Source: Panacibacter ginsenosidivorans (GTDB lineage: Bacteria; Bacteroidota; Bacteroidia; Chitinophagales; Chitinophagaceae). Taken from it: a stretch of DNA of 64,000 nucleotides. The stretch is taken from assembly GCF_007971225.1 (NCBI RefSeq), contig NZ_CP042435.1, positions 2,111,501 to 2,175,500 of the forward strand. The letters are read 5' to 3'. The translations under genes were made by a program, and so were the position numbers. Below are positions 25,909-36,900 of this stretch, piece after piece (the stretch's first letter is position 1; each line of letters begins with the position of its first letter). Under the pieces are notes generated by a model. The model saw only the letters and a list, made by a program, of their open reading frames with translations. It searched no databases and was not told the origin of the DNA.

Positions 25909-28272
25909 TTGAAGAGCCTGTATCGCTTTCTGTTTTTAGTATGTTTATCATACTGCACGGTATCTTGTTTTGCCGCTGATTCGTCTGCTGTTTCTTATGC
26001 CCATAAGGGAATACTCGATTTAAGAAGTTATAATTTTAAAGAAAAAAATATTGTCCCACAGGGAGAATGGGGCTTCTACTGGCACCAACTACTCACACCC
26101 GATTCATTGCCTTCGGCAAAACCGCTTTATACAGTTTTTCCCGCATTATGGAACAATACTAAAATTAACGGTAAACAGCTTCCGGCACAAGGGTATGCCA
26201 CCTATGCGCTCACGATCCTGCTGCCGGCTAAAAGAGATCCACTGGCATTGAAGATCGAAGATTTTTATTCCTCGTACAGATTGTTTGTTAATGGAGTTCT
26301 GTTTGCAGAAAATGGTAATCCTTCGACTAATGCCGAGACAACAGTTCCGGCATTTGAACAAATAACAAGAAAACTTCCCGTTGAAACAGACACGCTTAAA
26401 CTGGTTTTACAGGTTGCTAATTTTACACATTCAAAAGGTGGCTTTAACAGGAAGATATATCTAGGAGACAATGCAAAACTTTCTGCCGACAGGGAGAAAG
26501 AACTTGCTTCAAATTTTTTGTTAGCCGGTTGTATATTTATTTGCGGGCTTTTTTTCTTTGGATTATACCTCTTCGGGCAACAGGATAAAGTAATACTTTA
26601 TTTTTCACTATTCTCTGTTTTATACAGCTATCGCGTAATAGGGTCACCGCCTTATTTACTTAACTCAGTGTTTCCTTCTATACCATACTGGTTTACCATG
26701 CATGCAGATTACATTTCATTGTATCTCTGTGTTTGTTTTTTTGTTTTATATATAAGATATCTGTACCCTGAAGACACTCATAAGAAACTAACCAGGATTA
26801 TGACAGCAATCTCTTTGCTATTCCTGTTTACTGTTATATGTACGCCCATATCATTTTTCACAACATTACTGGCACCTTTTCTTGTTATCATACTTCTTTA
26901 CATGGTGTACATTTTTTATGTCTTTATAATTGCAGCAAAAAATAAAAGAAAGGGCTCTGTATATTCTTTAATAGGCATAGCTATAAGCCTATCAGTATTT
27001 ACAGTACTCGACCTGAACTACTTTGGCATTATCCCATCACCGGATGCCTGGATATTGTCGGGCTACCTGTTGTTCTTTATCCTGCAGTCGCTTATCCTTA
27101 CATTCCGTTTTGCAGATAATCTCAAAGTGGCGCGCCAAAAAGCAGAAGATGCATCACTGGCAAAATCGCAGTTCCTTTCCACCATGTCGCATGAGATAAG
27201 AACACCGTTAAATGCAGTGATTGGTCTTACACATCTCATGTTAAAGAATGAACCACGCAAAGACCAGGAAGATGAACTAAAGATCATGCTTTTCTCGGCA
27301 AATAATCTTTTGTCGATTGTAAATGATATTCTTGATTTCAATAAAATAGAAGCGGGAAAAATTCATTTTGAGTGCATTGAAACAAATGTGCATGATATCA
27401 TTAAAAATATTGCCGGTGGTTTTAAAACCTATGCAGATGAAAAGGGTATCAACCTTATTGTGGAACCAGATAAAAGTCTTGATGTTACCGTATTGGCGGA
27501 TCCTACACGAACCAGCCAGGTATTGACCAACCTTGTACACAATGCCATTAAGTTTACTTCAAAAGGATCGGTAACCATATCCTGTAAAGTTGAGGAAAGA
27601 AACAACTCTGTTATTAGCATATTATTCAGTGTAAAAGATACAGGCATAGGCATCCCACCGGAAAAACAACGCATTATATTCGATCAGTTTACACAGGCAG
27701 ACTCTTCTACATCGAGAAGTTTTGGCGGTACAGGGTTAGGGCTTTCTATTTGTAAAAGCATTCTTGAAAAACAAGGCTGCAGAATGCAATTGCAAAGTGA
27801 AGAAAATAAAGGAACTGAATTCTTTTTTGTGCAGTCATTTCCTGTTTGTAAAAAAATTGAAGCGGTAATTAAACCCGTAACAGTTGATAATAATAAACCG
27901 TTTCTCGGCATTCACATTTTGCTGGTTGAAGACAGCGAGTTTAATATAATTGTAGCCACAAGATTCCTGCAGGCATGGGGTGCCGAAATTGATGTGGCAC
28001 AAAATGGCCAGGAAGCTATTGATAAATTTGATGAAGAAAAACATAAACTGATCCTGATGGATCTTCATATGCCGGTAATGGATGGCCGTGATGCAACGAT
28101 ACAATTGCGAAAACAAGGGGCTAAAGTGCCCATCATTGCGCTTACTGCAAGTATTTATGCAGATGAAAATAAAAAAGTAATTGCGTGTGGCGCCAATGAT
28201 ATTGTTGTAAAACCGTTCGAACCCGAATCATTCCGCAATAAACTGATGCAATATTTAAAAACAGCTTCTTAA
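25909..28272 (+). CDS. Hybrid sensor histidine kinase with 7TM-type sensor and receiver domain
   Basis: About 787 residues. There is no ATG near the N-terminus; TTG 25909 (before KSLYRFLFLVCLSYC, a signal peptide) is preferred over TTG 25873. A periplasmic beta-rich domain (about 25-190) and seven hydrophobic helices (about 200-405) fit the 7TMR-DISM layout. A HisKA domain follows with His428 (STMSHEIRTPLN), then HATPase_c (NAIKFTSKG, DTGIGIP, GGTGLGLSI) and a C-terminal receiver with Asp718 (LILMDLHMPVMDG). It probably senses a small or carbohydrate-like ligand; no output regulator is adjacent. Confidence 0.9.
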   Translation: MKSLYRFLFLVCLSYCTVSCFAADSSAVSYAHKGILDLRSYNFKEKNIVPQGEWGFYWHQLLTPDSLPSAKPLYTVFPALWNNTKINGKQLPAQGYATYALTILLPAKRDPLALKIEDFYSSYRLFVNGVLFAENGNPSTNAETTVPAFEQITRKLPVETDTLKLVLQVANFTHSKGGFNRKIYLGDNAKLSADREKELASNFLLAGCIFICGLFFFGLYLFGQQDKVILYFSLFSVLYSYRVIGSPPYLLNSVFPSIPYWFTMHADYISLYLCVCFFVLYIRYLYPEDTHKKLTRIMTAISLLFLFTVICTPISFFTTLLAPFLVIILLYMVYIFYVFIIAAKNKRKGSVYSLIGIAISLSVFTVLDLNYFGIIPSPDAWILSGYLLFFILQSLILTFRFADNLKVARQKAEDASLAKSQFLSTMSHEIRTPLNAVIGLTHLMLKNEPRKDQEDELKIMLFSANNLLSIVNDILDFNKIEAGKIHFECIETNVHDIIKNIAGGFKTYADEKGINLIVEPDKSLDVTVLADPTRTSQVLTNLVHNAIKFTSKGSVTISCKVEERNNSVISILFSVKDTGIGIPPEKQRIIFDQFTQADSSTSRSFGGTGLGLSICKSILEKQGCRMQLQSEENKGTEFFFVQSFPVCKKIEAVIKPVTVDNNKPFLGIHILLVEDSEFNIIVATRFLQAWGAEIDVAQNGQEAIDKFDEEKHKLILMDLHMPVMDGRDATIQLRKQGAKVPIIALTASIYADENKKVIACGANDIVVKPFEPESFRNKLMQYLKTAS

Positions 28273-28290
28273 GAGCATCAATATTTTTTT

Positions 28291-28484
28291 GCACCATACT
28301 ACAGATATTCTATTAAACATCGTTGCGTCGCACACTTATACTCATATACTGATCGCATCAGTGAAAAGAAAAAATGCAGAAATACTTTTACTTTTCACAT
28401 CCCACCTTTCACAATATTGTTCCGAACGTACAAGTGAGTGACACAACCGGTGATGCCACAACAACTACGGCTGGTGTAAAAATA
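28291..28484. repeat. GTAC-core element 14 (inverted doublet, reversed polarity)
   Basis: Class I core variant at 28322-28341 with CTATTAAACATC on the left and class II core at 28428-28447 with GGTGATGCCA on the right, so the TTAATAG end is on the left. It fills much of the 345-bp gap, which otherwise holds only A/T-rich sequence. Confidence 0.87.
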
Positions 28485-28617
28485 TTTTATAAAAATGTTA
28501 TAAATAAAATATTAACAGGTTAACATCTCTTCTACCTGATTTATCTATATTACCACTCGTCAATTTTATGAACCGTTTGCATGCGCAGCAATCTATTTTT
28601 GCGCCAAACCAACCTTA

Positions 28618-31083
28618 ATGCTAAGGCACATAACCTTACTGCTTATTCTTTTTTCTGTTTCTGTTTGCCTGAATGCGCAGGTAAAATCATTACCTGTAAT
28701 AAAAGTTGAACAGCCCCCAAAATTGGATGGCATATTAGATGATGCAGTATGGCAAAATGCTGCGGATGCAAATTCATTTATTATCAACTTTCCCGATTTT
28801 GGCAAAGCATCTACGCAAACAACAGATGTAAAAGTGGTATATGATGATGAAGCGATCTACATTGGCGCTTACATGCATGATGACCCCAAACTTATAAGAA
28901 GGCAATTAACACAAAGAGATAAACAGGAATTCCAGGACGCAGATAATTTTGGTGTTGCATTCGATACATACAGTGATAAACAAAATGCATTTCAGTTTAT
29001 TGTTACATCTGCCAATGTACAAAGCGATGTGCGTATATCTGCAACCGTACAATCAGGGGCAGATGATGGCAACGATAATGGAGGCTTTGATTATAACTGG
29101 GATGCAGTGTGGGATAGCCGTACAACTATTGTTTCTGACGGATGGATAGCCGAAATAAAAATTCCTTATTCCGCCATCCGCTTTTCAAAAGAAGAAGTAC
29201 AGCAATGGGGTGTAAATTTCTCCAGATATATCAGGCGCTTGAATGAAACATCTTACTGGAATCCAGTAAACCCAAAAGAAAATGGTTTTGTAAACCAATT
29301 TGGAGTGCTTAGTGGTTTGAAAGATATAAAACCACCATTGCGTCTTTCATTGTTGCCCTATATTTCTACAGGTTACAGAACAGTGCCTACCAATGAAGGA
29401 AGCATCAATACATTTTTACATAATGGTGGCATGGATGTAAAGTATGGCATCAATGAAAGCTTTACAATGGATATGACATTAGTGCCTGATTTTGGCCAGG
29501 TACAGAGCGATAATATTATTCTTAATCTTACACCCTTTGAACAACAGTTTGCAGAAAACCGCCCTTTCTTTACGGAAGGAACAGAACTGTTTAATAAAGC
29601 AGGCATTTTTTATTCAAGGCGTGTAGGGGCTACTCCGGGTGGTTATTATGATGCGTTGCAACTGGCATCAGACAGCGGCTATACTATTCTTAAAAATCCC
29701 TCTGCTACACAGTTATACAATGCAACAAAATTTTCCGGCCGCACAAAGGATGGGTTGGGTATAGGCATCTTTAATGCAGTTACAGCACCTATGCATGCAG
29801 AGTTTGAAAAAAAGAGTGGCGAAATATTCAGCGTAGAAACAGAGCCGCTTACCAATTATAATGTATTTGTTATAGACCAATCTTTAAAGAATCGTTCATT
29901 TATTACATTCACCAATACCAATGTAATCCGCAACAGCCATGCAAGAGATGGAAATGTAAGTGCACTTGATCTTTCATTATTTGATAAATCAAATACTTAT
30001 AATTTCCAGGCAAAAGGCGCCTATAGTTATGTAACAGGAGATGATCCGCACAATGGTTTCAGAACATACACAAGCTTTGGAAAAGTAAGTGGCAAGTGGC
30101 AGTGGGAAGCATCTAATCTTATAAAATCAAAACAATACGATCCCAATGATCTGGGTATTCTCTTTCGTAACAATGAAATGGAAAGCATTGCAAAACTCTC
30201 TTACAAACAATTCACACCCAACAAAACTTTTAATTTCAGAAACTACGAAATAAGTATCGACTACATCAACAGGCTACAGCCTTTCTCTTATTCATCTCTC
30301 GAAATAAACGGCGACTTCCTGCATGTATTTAAAAATTTCTGGGACGCATCATTGGTTGCTTTTGTACACCCTTTTTGGGATAATGATTATTATAACTTAA
30401 GAAAGCCAGGCCGCGTATTAAAGACAGTTCCGTTTGCATTTGCAGGTATTCGTGGAAGCACTGATAGCCGTAAAAAAATATTTGCCAGTTATTTTGTAGG
30501 TTATGCAAATTTCTCGCCACAGAAAGACGATCCCTTTACATTATATAACCTCGGTTTGCGTTACAGGTTCAACCCTAAATTCAGTTTATCTGTTGAAGGC
30601 GAAAGGCAATTCGACAAAGGTAATATTGGGTGGGCATTAGACGAGCCTATTACAGGCGAGCCTATTGCAGGTTTACGTGAAGTAACACAGTTTTCTACTT
30701 TGATCAATGCCACTTATAATTTCAAAGCACGCATGAATCTTAGCGCAAGAGTAAGGCACTATTGGAGTAAAGTGCACTACAATACATTCTACGATGTGGA
30801 CCTTGATGGCAACAGAACAGAGCGGCCTTTCATCGATGATCAGGATGAGAATTTTAATGCCTTTAATATAGACATGTTTTTTACCTGGGATTTTCGGTTG
30901 GGTAGCCGTTTGATCATTGCGTACAAAAATGCACTTGGCCCGGATGCGATTGTTGATGGATACAGCAATACAAAATACGGCAACAACTTTAAAGAATTAT
31001 TCAATGTGCCACACAGCAATGAGATCAGCATAAAATTTGTGTATTATATCGATGCACAAAAATTTATTAAGAAAAAAGAGTAA
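28618..31083 (+). CDS. DUF5916-type secreted protein with CBM9-like N-terminal domain
   Basis: 821 residues with a signal peptide (MLRHITLLLILFSVSVCLNA). The N-terminal domain (about 30-215) has the CBM9-like opening PPKLDGILDDAVWQNA and the later DGWIAEIKIPYSAIRFSKEE. The remainder has many amphipathic strands and the conserved QQFAENRPFFTEGTELF, as in the DUF5916 family of outer-membrane barrel-like proteins common in this phylum. Their role is not established; a surface or carbohydrate-related function is inferred from the N-terminal domain. Monocistronic. Confidence 0.85.
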   Translation: MLRHITLLLILFSVSVCLNAQVKSLPVIKVEQPPKLDGILDDAVWQNAADANSFIINFPDFGKASTQTTDVKVVYDDEAIYIGAYMHDDPKLIRRQLTQRDKQEFQDADNFGVAFDTYSDKQNAFQFIVTSANVQSDVRISATVQSGADDGNDNGGFDYNWDAVWDSRTTIVSDGWIAEIKIPYSAIRFSKEEVQQWGVNFSRYIRRLNETSYWNPVNPKENGFVNQFGVLSGLKDIKPPLRLSLLPYISTGYRTVPTNEGSINTFLHNGGMDVKYGINESFTMDMTLVPDFGQVQSDNIILNLTPFEQQFAENRPFFTEGTELFNKAGIFYSRRVGATPGGYYDALQLASDSGYTILKNPSATQLYNATKFSGRTKDGLGIGIFNAVTAPMHAEFEKKSGEIFSVETEPLTNYNVFVIDQSLKNRSFITFTNTNVIRNSHARDGNVSALDLSLFDKSNTYNFQAKGAYSYVTGDDPHNGFRTYTSFGKVSGKWQWEASNLIKSKQYDPNDLGILFRNNEMESIAKLSYKQFTPNKTFNFRNYEISIDYINRLQPFSYSSLEINGDFLHVFKNFWDASLVAFVHPFWDNDYYNLRKPGRVLKTVPFAFAGIRGSTDSRKKIFASYFVGYANFSPQKDDPFTLYNLGLRYRFNPKFSLSVEGERQFDKGNIGWALDEPITGEPIAGLREVTQFSTLINATYNFKARMNLSARVRHYWSKVHYNTFYDVDLDGNRTERPFIDDQDENFNAFNIDMFFTWDFRLGSRLIIAYKNALGPDAIVDGYSNTKYGNNFKELFNVPHSNEISIKFVYYIDAQKFIKKKE

Positions 31084-31092
31084 ATATTTTAG

Positions 31093-31170
31093 ATTATCGG
31101 CAATGCTATCTCATAGCAACATCGTTGTGTCACTCACTTGTACGCCAAACCATTATTCAGCAATGAAGAA
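31093..31170 (+). repeat. GTAC-core element 15 (single arm)
   Basis: Class II core at 31124-31143 with GCAACATC before it and ATTCAGCAATGAAG after it, in a convergent gap. Confidence 0.8.
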
Positions 31171-31199
31171 AACACGTAACTAAATTAGGCATGTCAACT

Positions 31200-32102
31200 T
31201 CATCCGTAAACATCAACAGCAGCTCTGAATGTATTGCAATGCGCCTCCACAATTGTTCTTACATCCGGCGAGTAACCACCGCCCATTGCAACAGTCACAG
31301 GGATATTATTTTTCTTCAACACCATAAAAACAAATTCATCTCTTTGTTTGCAACCAGTAATAGTCACTTGTAATTTACCATATTTATCTGTTGAGAGTAT
31401 ATCTACACCGGCAAGAAAAAAAGCAAAATCAGGTTTAATTTTTTTTATCAATGCAGGTAATGTTTCTTTCAACAATGAAAGATAGGTTTCATCATCCGTA
31501 CCATCTTTCAACGGAATATCAAGATCACTTTTCTCCTTATGAAAAGGATAATTATGCGCACCGTGCATACTAAAAGTGAATACATGCGGTTCATATTCAA
31601 AAATTTTTGCAGTGCCATTACCCTGATGCACATCAAGATCGATGATAAGAATTTTATGTGCATGCTTTTTTTGCAGCAAATAATTTGAAGCAACCGCCAT
31701 GTCATTCAGTAAACAAAAACCTTCTCCCCTGTCTGCAAATGCATGATGTGTGCCGCCTGCCACATTCAATGCTACACCATATTGCATGGCATGCATACAA
31801 CAATCTATAGTGCCTTGTGTAATGATCAGTTCACGTTGTGTAAGTTGCGGCGACTGCGGGAAACCTATCTTTCTTTGTTCGCTGGCAGTAAGTGTTTGAT
31901 GAATGAGTTTGTCAAAATAAGTTTTATCATGTGTTAGTAAAACAACTTCTTCCTTGCATGGTTGCGGTGCAAAAATATTCTCTGTAGTAATTGTTCCTTC
32001 ATGCAACAACTGTTCAGGTATCAATTCATATTTAAGCATAGGAAAACGATGACCTTCAGGCAAAGGGTGTGCATATATTGCATCGTACGCAATCTTTATC
32101 AT
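31200..32102 (-). CDS. Histone deacetylase-family (acetoin utilisation-like) hydrolase
   Basis: 300 residues, the size of bacterial class II-type HDAC proteins. The zinc site and catalytic residues are present: GGTHHAF (His119-His120), IIDLDVHQGNGT (Asp157, His159) and a further Asp in FFLAGVDIL; the glycine-rich AMGGGYSP precedes the end. Substrates of bacterial relatives include acetylated proteins, polyamines or acetoin-related compounds; none can be assigned here. Its ATG overlaps the stop of the phosphoesterase gene upstream (ATGA), so the two are translationally coupled. Confidence 0.9.
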   Translation of the reverse strand: MIKIAYDAIYAHPLPEGHRFPMLKYELIPEQLLHEGTITTENIFAPQPCKEEVVLLTHDKTYFDKLIHQTLTASEQRKIGFPQSPQLTQRELIITQGTIDCCMHAMQYGVALNVAGGTHHAFADRGEGFCLLNDMAVASNYLLQKKHAHKILIIDLDVHQGNGTAKIFEYEPHVFTFSMHGAHNYPFHKEKSDLDIPLKDGTDDETYLSLLKETLPALIKKIKPDFAFFLAGVDILSTDKYGKLQVTITGCKQRDEFVFMVLKKNNIPVTVAMGGGYSPDVRTIVEAHCNTFRAAVDVYG

Positions 32103-32755
32103 TGGATCTGCACGATTGAATTATTTACAATCGCAAAAACATTTTCACCTTTCCGGGGTCTTATCATACAATGACCGCTGAATGCACTGAATGCTGGCAA
32201 TACAGCATATTTTTTGGTGAAATAAAAACAGGGAAAATGTAAAGATTGCCTGCTGCCACCGTTAAGAGAAATTCCAGGATGCAGATGCCCGCTGAAATAA
32301 AATTGTTCATCATTTTCATCCACAGTTATTTCCGCTATATCATGTATAAAAGAAAATCTGCCCGCAGTAAGGTGTGGATCCACCTGTATAGCCGTATCAG
32401 TATAATACTGGTCATTGAGTATATCGTGATTACCTTTTATTAAATGAATATGCAAATGAGAAAGATCATTACGCCATTTAAAAAAAAGATCAAGCTCTTT
32501 ATTAGCTTTGCTGTGAAACATATCGCCAACGATCAATAATCTTTCCGGTTTATAAAATTGTATGCCAGCAAAAAGTTGGTGCAGATCCTGTTTAAAAATA
32601 TCCTGCGGCACAGGTATACCGGATTTTCTGAAATGACCTGTCTTTCCAAAATGCAGATCAGCAATGATCAAAGTTTTATTGGCAGGATACCAGATCATTT
32701 TCCCGGGCGAAAGCCAAAACTCTTCTTTATGTATATCAAACTTAACCGGTGTCAA
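32099..32755 (-). CDS. PdeM-like calcineurin-type phosphoesterase
   Basis: 218 residues. Metal-binding motifs of the metallophosphatase fold are in order: ADLHFGK (Asp33, His35), VGDMFHSKAN, KGNHD and SGHLHPG. The opening and LHFGKTGHFRKSGIPVPQ are typical of PdeM, the nuclease usually found with LigD-like ligase and Lhr-type helicase genes in bacterial DNA-damage clusters. Those partners are absent here; instead the gene overlaps an HDAC-like gene by 4 bp. A nuclease or phosphodiesterase role is likely; the DNA-repair role is inferred from the family. Confidence 0.85.
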   Translation of the reverse strand: MTPVKFDIHKEEFWLSPGKMIWYPANKTLIIADLHFGKTGHFRKSGIPVPQDIFKQDLHQLFAGIQFYKPERLLIVGDMFHSKANKELDLFFKWRNDLSHLHIHLIKGNHDILNDQYYTDTAIQVDPHLTAGRFSFIHDIAEITVDENDEQFYFSGHLHPGISLNGGSRQSLHFPCFYFTKKYAVLPAFSAFSGHCMIRPRKGENVFAIVNNSIVQIQ

Positions 32756-32784
32756 AATATTTTTTTGTAAAGATAAGTACAGAT

Positions 32785-32868
32785 TTTTTTGTTACCGGCT
32801 TTTGTAATGTGTGGCATCAACTATTGCGTCGCACTCTTGTACTTTCTGTTATCATTCAGCTTTTATTA
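32785..32868 (+). repeat. GTAC-core element 16 (single arm, TGGCATC-type flank)
   Basis: TTGTTACCGGCTTTTG then GTGGCATCAAC and a class I core at 32823-32842, followed by ATTCAGCTTTTATT. It sits in the divergent gap. Confidence 0.85.
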
Positions 32869-32887
32869 TATCTTCATTAATTAATAA

Positions 32888-33772
32888 ATGAGCAAACAAA
32901 TCAATTTATATAATATCCTGCATTTCTTTTTAATAAAGATCATCATTGGTATTTTTATAGTTGGAGGATCAGTTGTTTTATCAGGAGAACTATTCAATTT
33001 CATATTTGACAAAACAGGGACGCCTGATGATATTAAAAATTTGATCATTACGATACCATTTTGCGTCATTGCCTTATTGAGCTATATTTTTCTTTTTCGC
33101 TTTTATGAAAAAAGGGAGATCAAAGAATTACAATTACCAACATTTACTAAAAATGCAATCATTGGTTTTCTAACGGGTCTTTTTTTACAAACACTTTTTA
33201 TCCTGGTCATTTATTTTGCAGGCGGTTATAAAATCATACGGGTTAATCCATTCTCATTTTTGTTTCCTTCTTTTTTAACAGCACTTGCAGCCGGTTTTGT
33301 TGCAGAAATATTGATAAGAGGAATCTTTTTTCGCTTAGCAGAAGAAAAGCTAGGCACTATAAATACGTTGCTTATTACTACAATACTTTTTGCCGTAATA
33401 CATTCTGGCAGTAACCACGCAACCTTTCTTTCTGTTTGTGCCACTTCCATGCAGGCAGGTGTTTTACTTTCTGCTGCTTTTATTTTTAGTCGCAATCTCT
33501 GGGTACCTATATTCCTTCATTTTGCATGGGACTTTGCTGAGCCGGGAATTTTTGGCGCAATCAATCCAGGTAACTCAATTGAACAAAGTTTATTTACCAA
33601 TGAAATTACCGGTCCTGTCTTTATAACCGGCGGGCAAACAGGACCACAAAACTCCATTCAGTCGCTGTTATTATGTGCTGCAGTAAGCTTATTATTTTTA
33701 TGGCTGGCTAAGCGAAAAAATAATATTCTATTGCCGGCGTGGAAAAGAAAAAACACAGAAACAAAATCTTGA
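32888..33772 (+). CDS. CPBP-family membrane protein with altered glutamate motif
   Basis: 294 residues with about seven or eight hydrophobic helices. The CPBP/Rce1 motifs are in order but the first is changed: motif 1 reads AEILIR (Ala139-Glu140...Arg144) rather than EExxxR; motif 2 is FAVIH (His172); motif 3 is HFAWD (His211...Asp215). Family members are intramembrane metalloproteases or act without protease activity, for example as scaffolds. Loss of the first Glu makes a non-proteolytic role possible. The gene is monocistronic. Confidence 0.85.
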   Translation: MSKQINLYNILHFFLIKIIIGIFIVGGSVVLSGELFNFIFDKTGTPDDIKNLIITIPFCVIALLSYIFLFRFYEKREIKELQLPTFTKNAIIGFLTGLFLQTLFILVIYFAGGYKIIRVNPFSFLFPSFLTALAAGFVAEILIRGIFFRLAEEKLGTINTLLITTILFAVIHSGSNHATFLSVCATSMQAGVLLSAAFIFSRNLWVPIFLHFAWDFAEPGIFGAINPGNSIEQSLFTNEITGPVFITGGQTGPQNSIQSLLLCAAVSLLFLWLAKRKNNILLPAWKRKNTETKS

Positions 33773-33810
33773 AATCAACATTATCGATAGTCAATACATT
33801 CTTAGATGCA

Positions 33811-33881
33811 TAATGCACGACAGTACAGGTGTGCGACGCAACGAAAGCCAAATTAAAAATCCAAAACCCGGTTCAAAAAAC
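33811..33881 (-). repeat. GTAC-core element 17 (single arm)
   Basis: Class I core variant at 33823-33842, then GAAAGCCAAATTA and the distal CCCGGTTCAAAAAAC. Confidence 0.82.
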
Positions 33882-33976
33882 TTCTCCCCTTATTATAAAC
33901 ATATTATCAAAGTATGAAAAATATAATATCGTTTTGTTAAGAACCTTTTTTTCCTTTGCATCTTAAACTACTGCTT

Positions 33977-36900
33977 ATGAAATATGCTCAATTTCTGCGG
34001 CGTTTTACATGCCTCTTATTATTTGTTATTTCCATTTTATGTGCGAATGCACAGGTAACTACCGCCACCATTAATGGAATTGTAAAAGACCCCAAGGGCC
34101 AGCCTTTAACAGGCGCTACTGTTGTGATAGAATATGTTGATGCCGGAATACGACAAACAGTAATTACAAAATCTGATGGCCGTTTTACTGTGCCAAACCT
34201 AAGAGTGGGCGGGCCTTATAAAGTTTCAATTACACATGTAAGCTACCAGGAAGCTGTGTCTTCTGATATTTTCCTTGAACTTGGTTTGAACAACTCGCTC
34301 GAATTTGTTTTGGAAGAAAGAAAGAAGGAACTGGAAGCTGTAACCGTTTCATCACGTTCTAAAGTTTTTGACAATAAAAGAACAGGAGCCTCTACGAATA
34401 TCAGCAACAACATCATAAAAACATTACCGACTATTTCCCGTTCGTCTGATGATTATTTAAGATTAGCACCATCTGCATCTGCAACATATAATGGATTGTC
34501 TTTTGCAGGCAGAAATGGACAGTATAATAATTTTTCTTTGGATGGAGCTGTGTTCAATAATCCATTTGGTTTGGATGCGCCAACACCCGGCGGACAAACA
34601 AGTGCTCAACCAATTTCACTGGACGCCATTGATCAGATACAGGTAAACCTTGCACCCTACGATGTAACGCAGGCGGGCTTTACAGGTGCAGGTGTGAATA
34701 CAGTTACAAAAAGTGGGAGTAATAAATTTACCGGTACGATGTATGGATTTTATAGAAATGAAGGCATGACAGGGAAAAAAGTTGATAAGGAGACTTTTGA
34801 AATACCTAACCTCAGCCAGTTACAGGCCGGCGTTGCATTAGGCGGTCCTATCATAAAAAATAAGCTATTCTATTTCCTCAGTTTCGAAACAGAACAAAGA
34901 ACAGATGCTGCTTCTGCGTATGTAGCGCAAAATAGCAACAATGTTGGCAAGCCAACTACATCACGTGTATTAGAGCAGGATCTTATTGATGTAAGTAATA
35001 TTTTGAAAACAAGATTTGGCTACGAAACAGGGCCTTATCAAAATTTCACACTCGATCAGAAAAATTACAAGTGGCTAGCGAAGATCGACTGGAACATTAA
35101 CAGTGTACATAAACTTTCTTTTACCTACAATGGTCTTGATGCAAGTAAAGACAAACCAGCACATCCCAGTGCTATTGGAAGAAGAGGTCCTGATTATACC
35201 ACATTACAATTTCAAAACTCTGGCTATGAGATTGTAAATAAACTCAACTCTTTTGGTGCAGAATTGAAATCAAATTTCAGTAGCAATTATGCAAATAAAT
35301 TAAGACTGGTTTATACAACATTCCGCGATAAACGTAATCCATTCTCAGAACCTTTCCCTGTTGTAAACATTGATAAATATAATACCCGTTATATTGTTGC
35401 AGGTCATGAACCTTTCTCTATCAATAATCGTCTTAACCAGGATGCATTCCAGGCTACTAATAATTTCAACATATTTGCGAAGAACCATAATATAACAATC
35501 GGGGCATCTTATGAATCATTCAAGTTTGCCAACTCCTTTAATCTTACAGGTTACGGCCCTACTTTATTCTGGGATTCAGACATACAAACATTTAAAGATT
35601 CTGTTCCTGTTGGCGGAGCTCTTGTATTTGGTGCTTATCCGTTGGATGTAGATGTAAACTATGCAAAAAATCATGCTGCTGCAGATGTGTGGACTTGGTA
35701 TTATTTAACTGTTGCCCAGGGTTCATTATATGTACAGGATGAATGGCAAACCAGTGAACGCTTCAGGCTGACATATGGTTTAAGAATGGATGTTCCTTTT
35801 TATTTTAACTCAAGTTATTCAACACCCAATCTTAATAGCGATGGAACTTTTACTGGCAGTTATACAACAGGCGACCCAACTGTTCCTAATAACGATGATC
35901 TTACTTTATTTGATGCAAACGGCAATCCTGTTACCAATGGTGTTGGTAAAGACCTGGACAATACTAAATTGCCAAAATCAACGCCATTACTTTCTCCGCG
36001 TGTTGGTTTTAACTGGGATGTAAAAGGTGATAAAACTTTACAGGTACGTGGTGGTTCAGGTTTATTTACCGGTCGCTTTCCTTTTGTGTGGATCGGCAAT
36101 CATATTGGCAATCCATTTAGTTTCTTTTACAATGCCACAGACAGGAATTTTAAATGGCCACAGGTTTGGCGCAGCAATATTGGAACAGATGTAAAAAGCA
36201 AATTCGGAACCATTTACACATTTGATGTAGCATATACAAAAGATGTAAATGCCATGATGGTACGCAACTATAAATTAGGTACACCAACCGGCACACTTAA
36301 CTCAGGCACAGGAGATGACAGGAAAATTTATACTGCTAATGATCAGGGCACAGCAAACACGTATGTATTTACCAACACAAAAGTTGGTTATCAATTCAAC
36401 TTTAGTTTCCAGGCACAGCAAACATTTAAGAAGGGTTTGTATGCAATGATCGGTTATAATTTTCTTGTAGCAAAAGACGCAAGTTCCATCTCTGCAGAAA
36501 TTTCCAGCGATGCATTCGATCGCAACCCGATTCTTAACAATGCAAATGAAGCAAGACTTACACCGTCGCTCTATGGAAATAAGCACAGGATACTCGCAGC
36601 AGTTTATAAGAAGTTTGATTATGGCAAAGACAAGATGTATGCTACTACTATTTCACTATTCGCTAACTGGACGTCAGGCAATCGCTTCGCTTATGTATAT
36701 GGTGGAGACATCAACAACGATGGCACCAGCAGCAATGATCTTTTATACGTGCCAACAGATGCTGAAATAGACAACATGACCTTTACGCCACTTACAGATG
36801 CAAATGGTAATGTGCAGGACCAGGCCACACAGCGCAATGCCTTTAAACAATTCATAGGGCAGGATGATTATCTCAATGGTTTACGCGGACAGTACACAGA

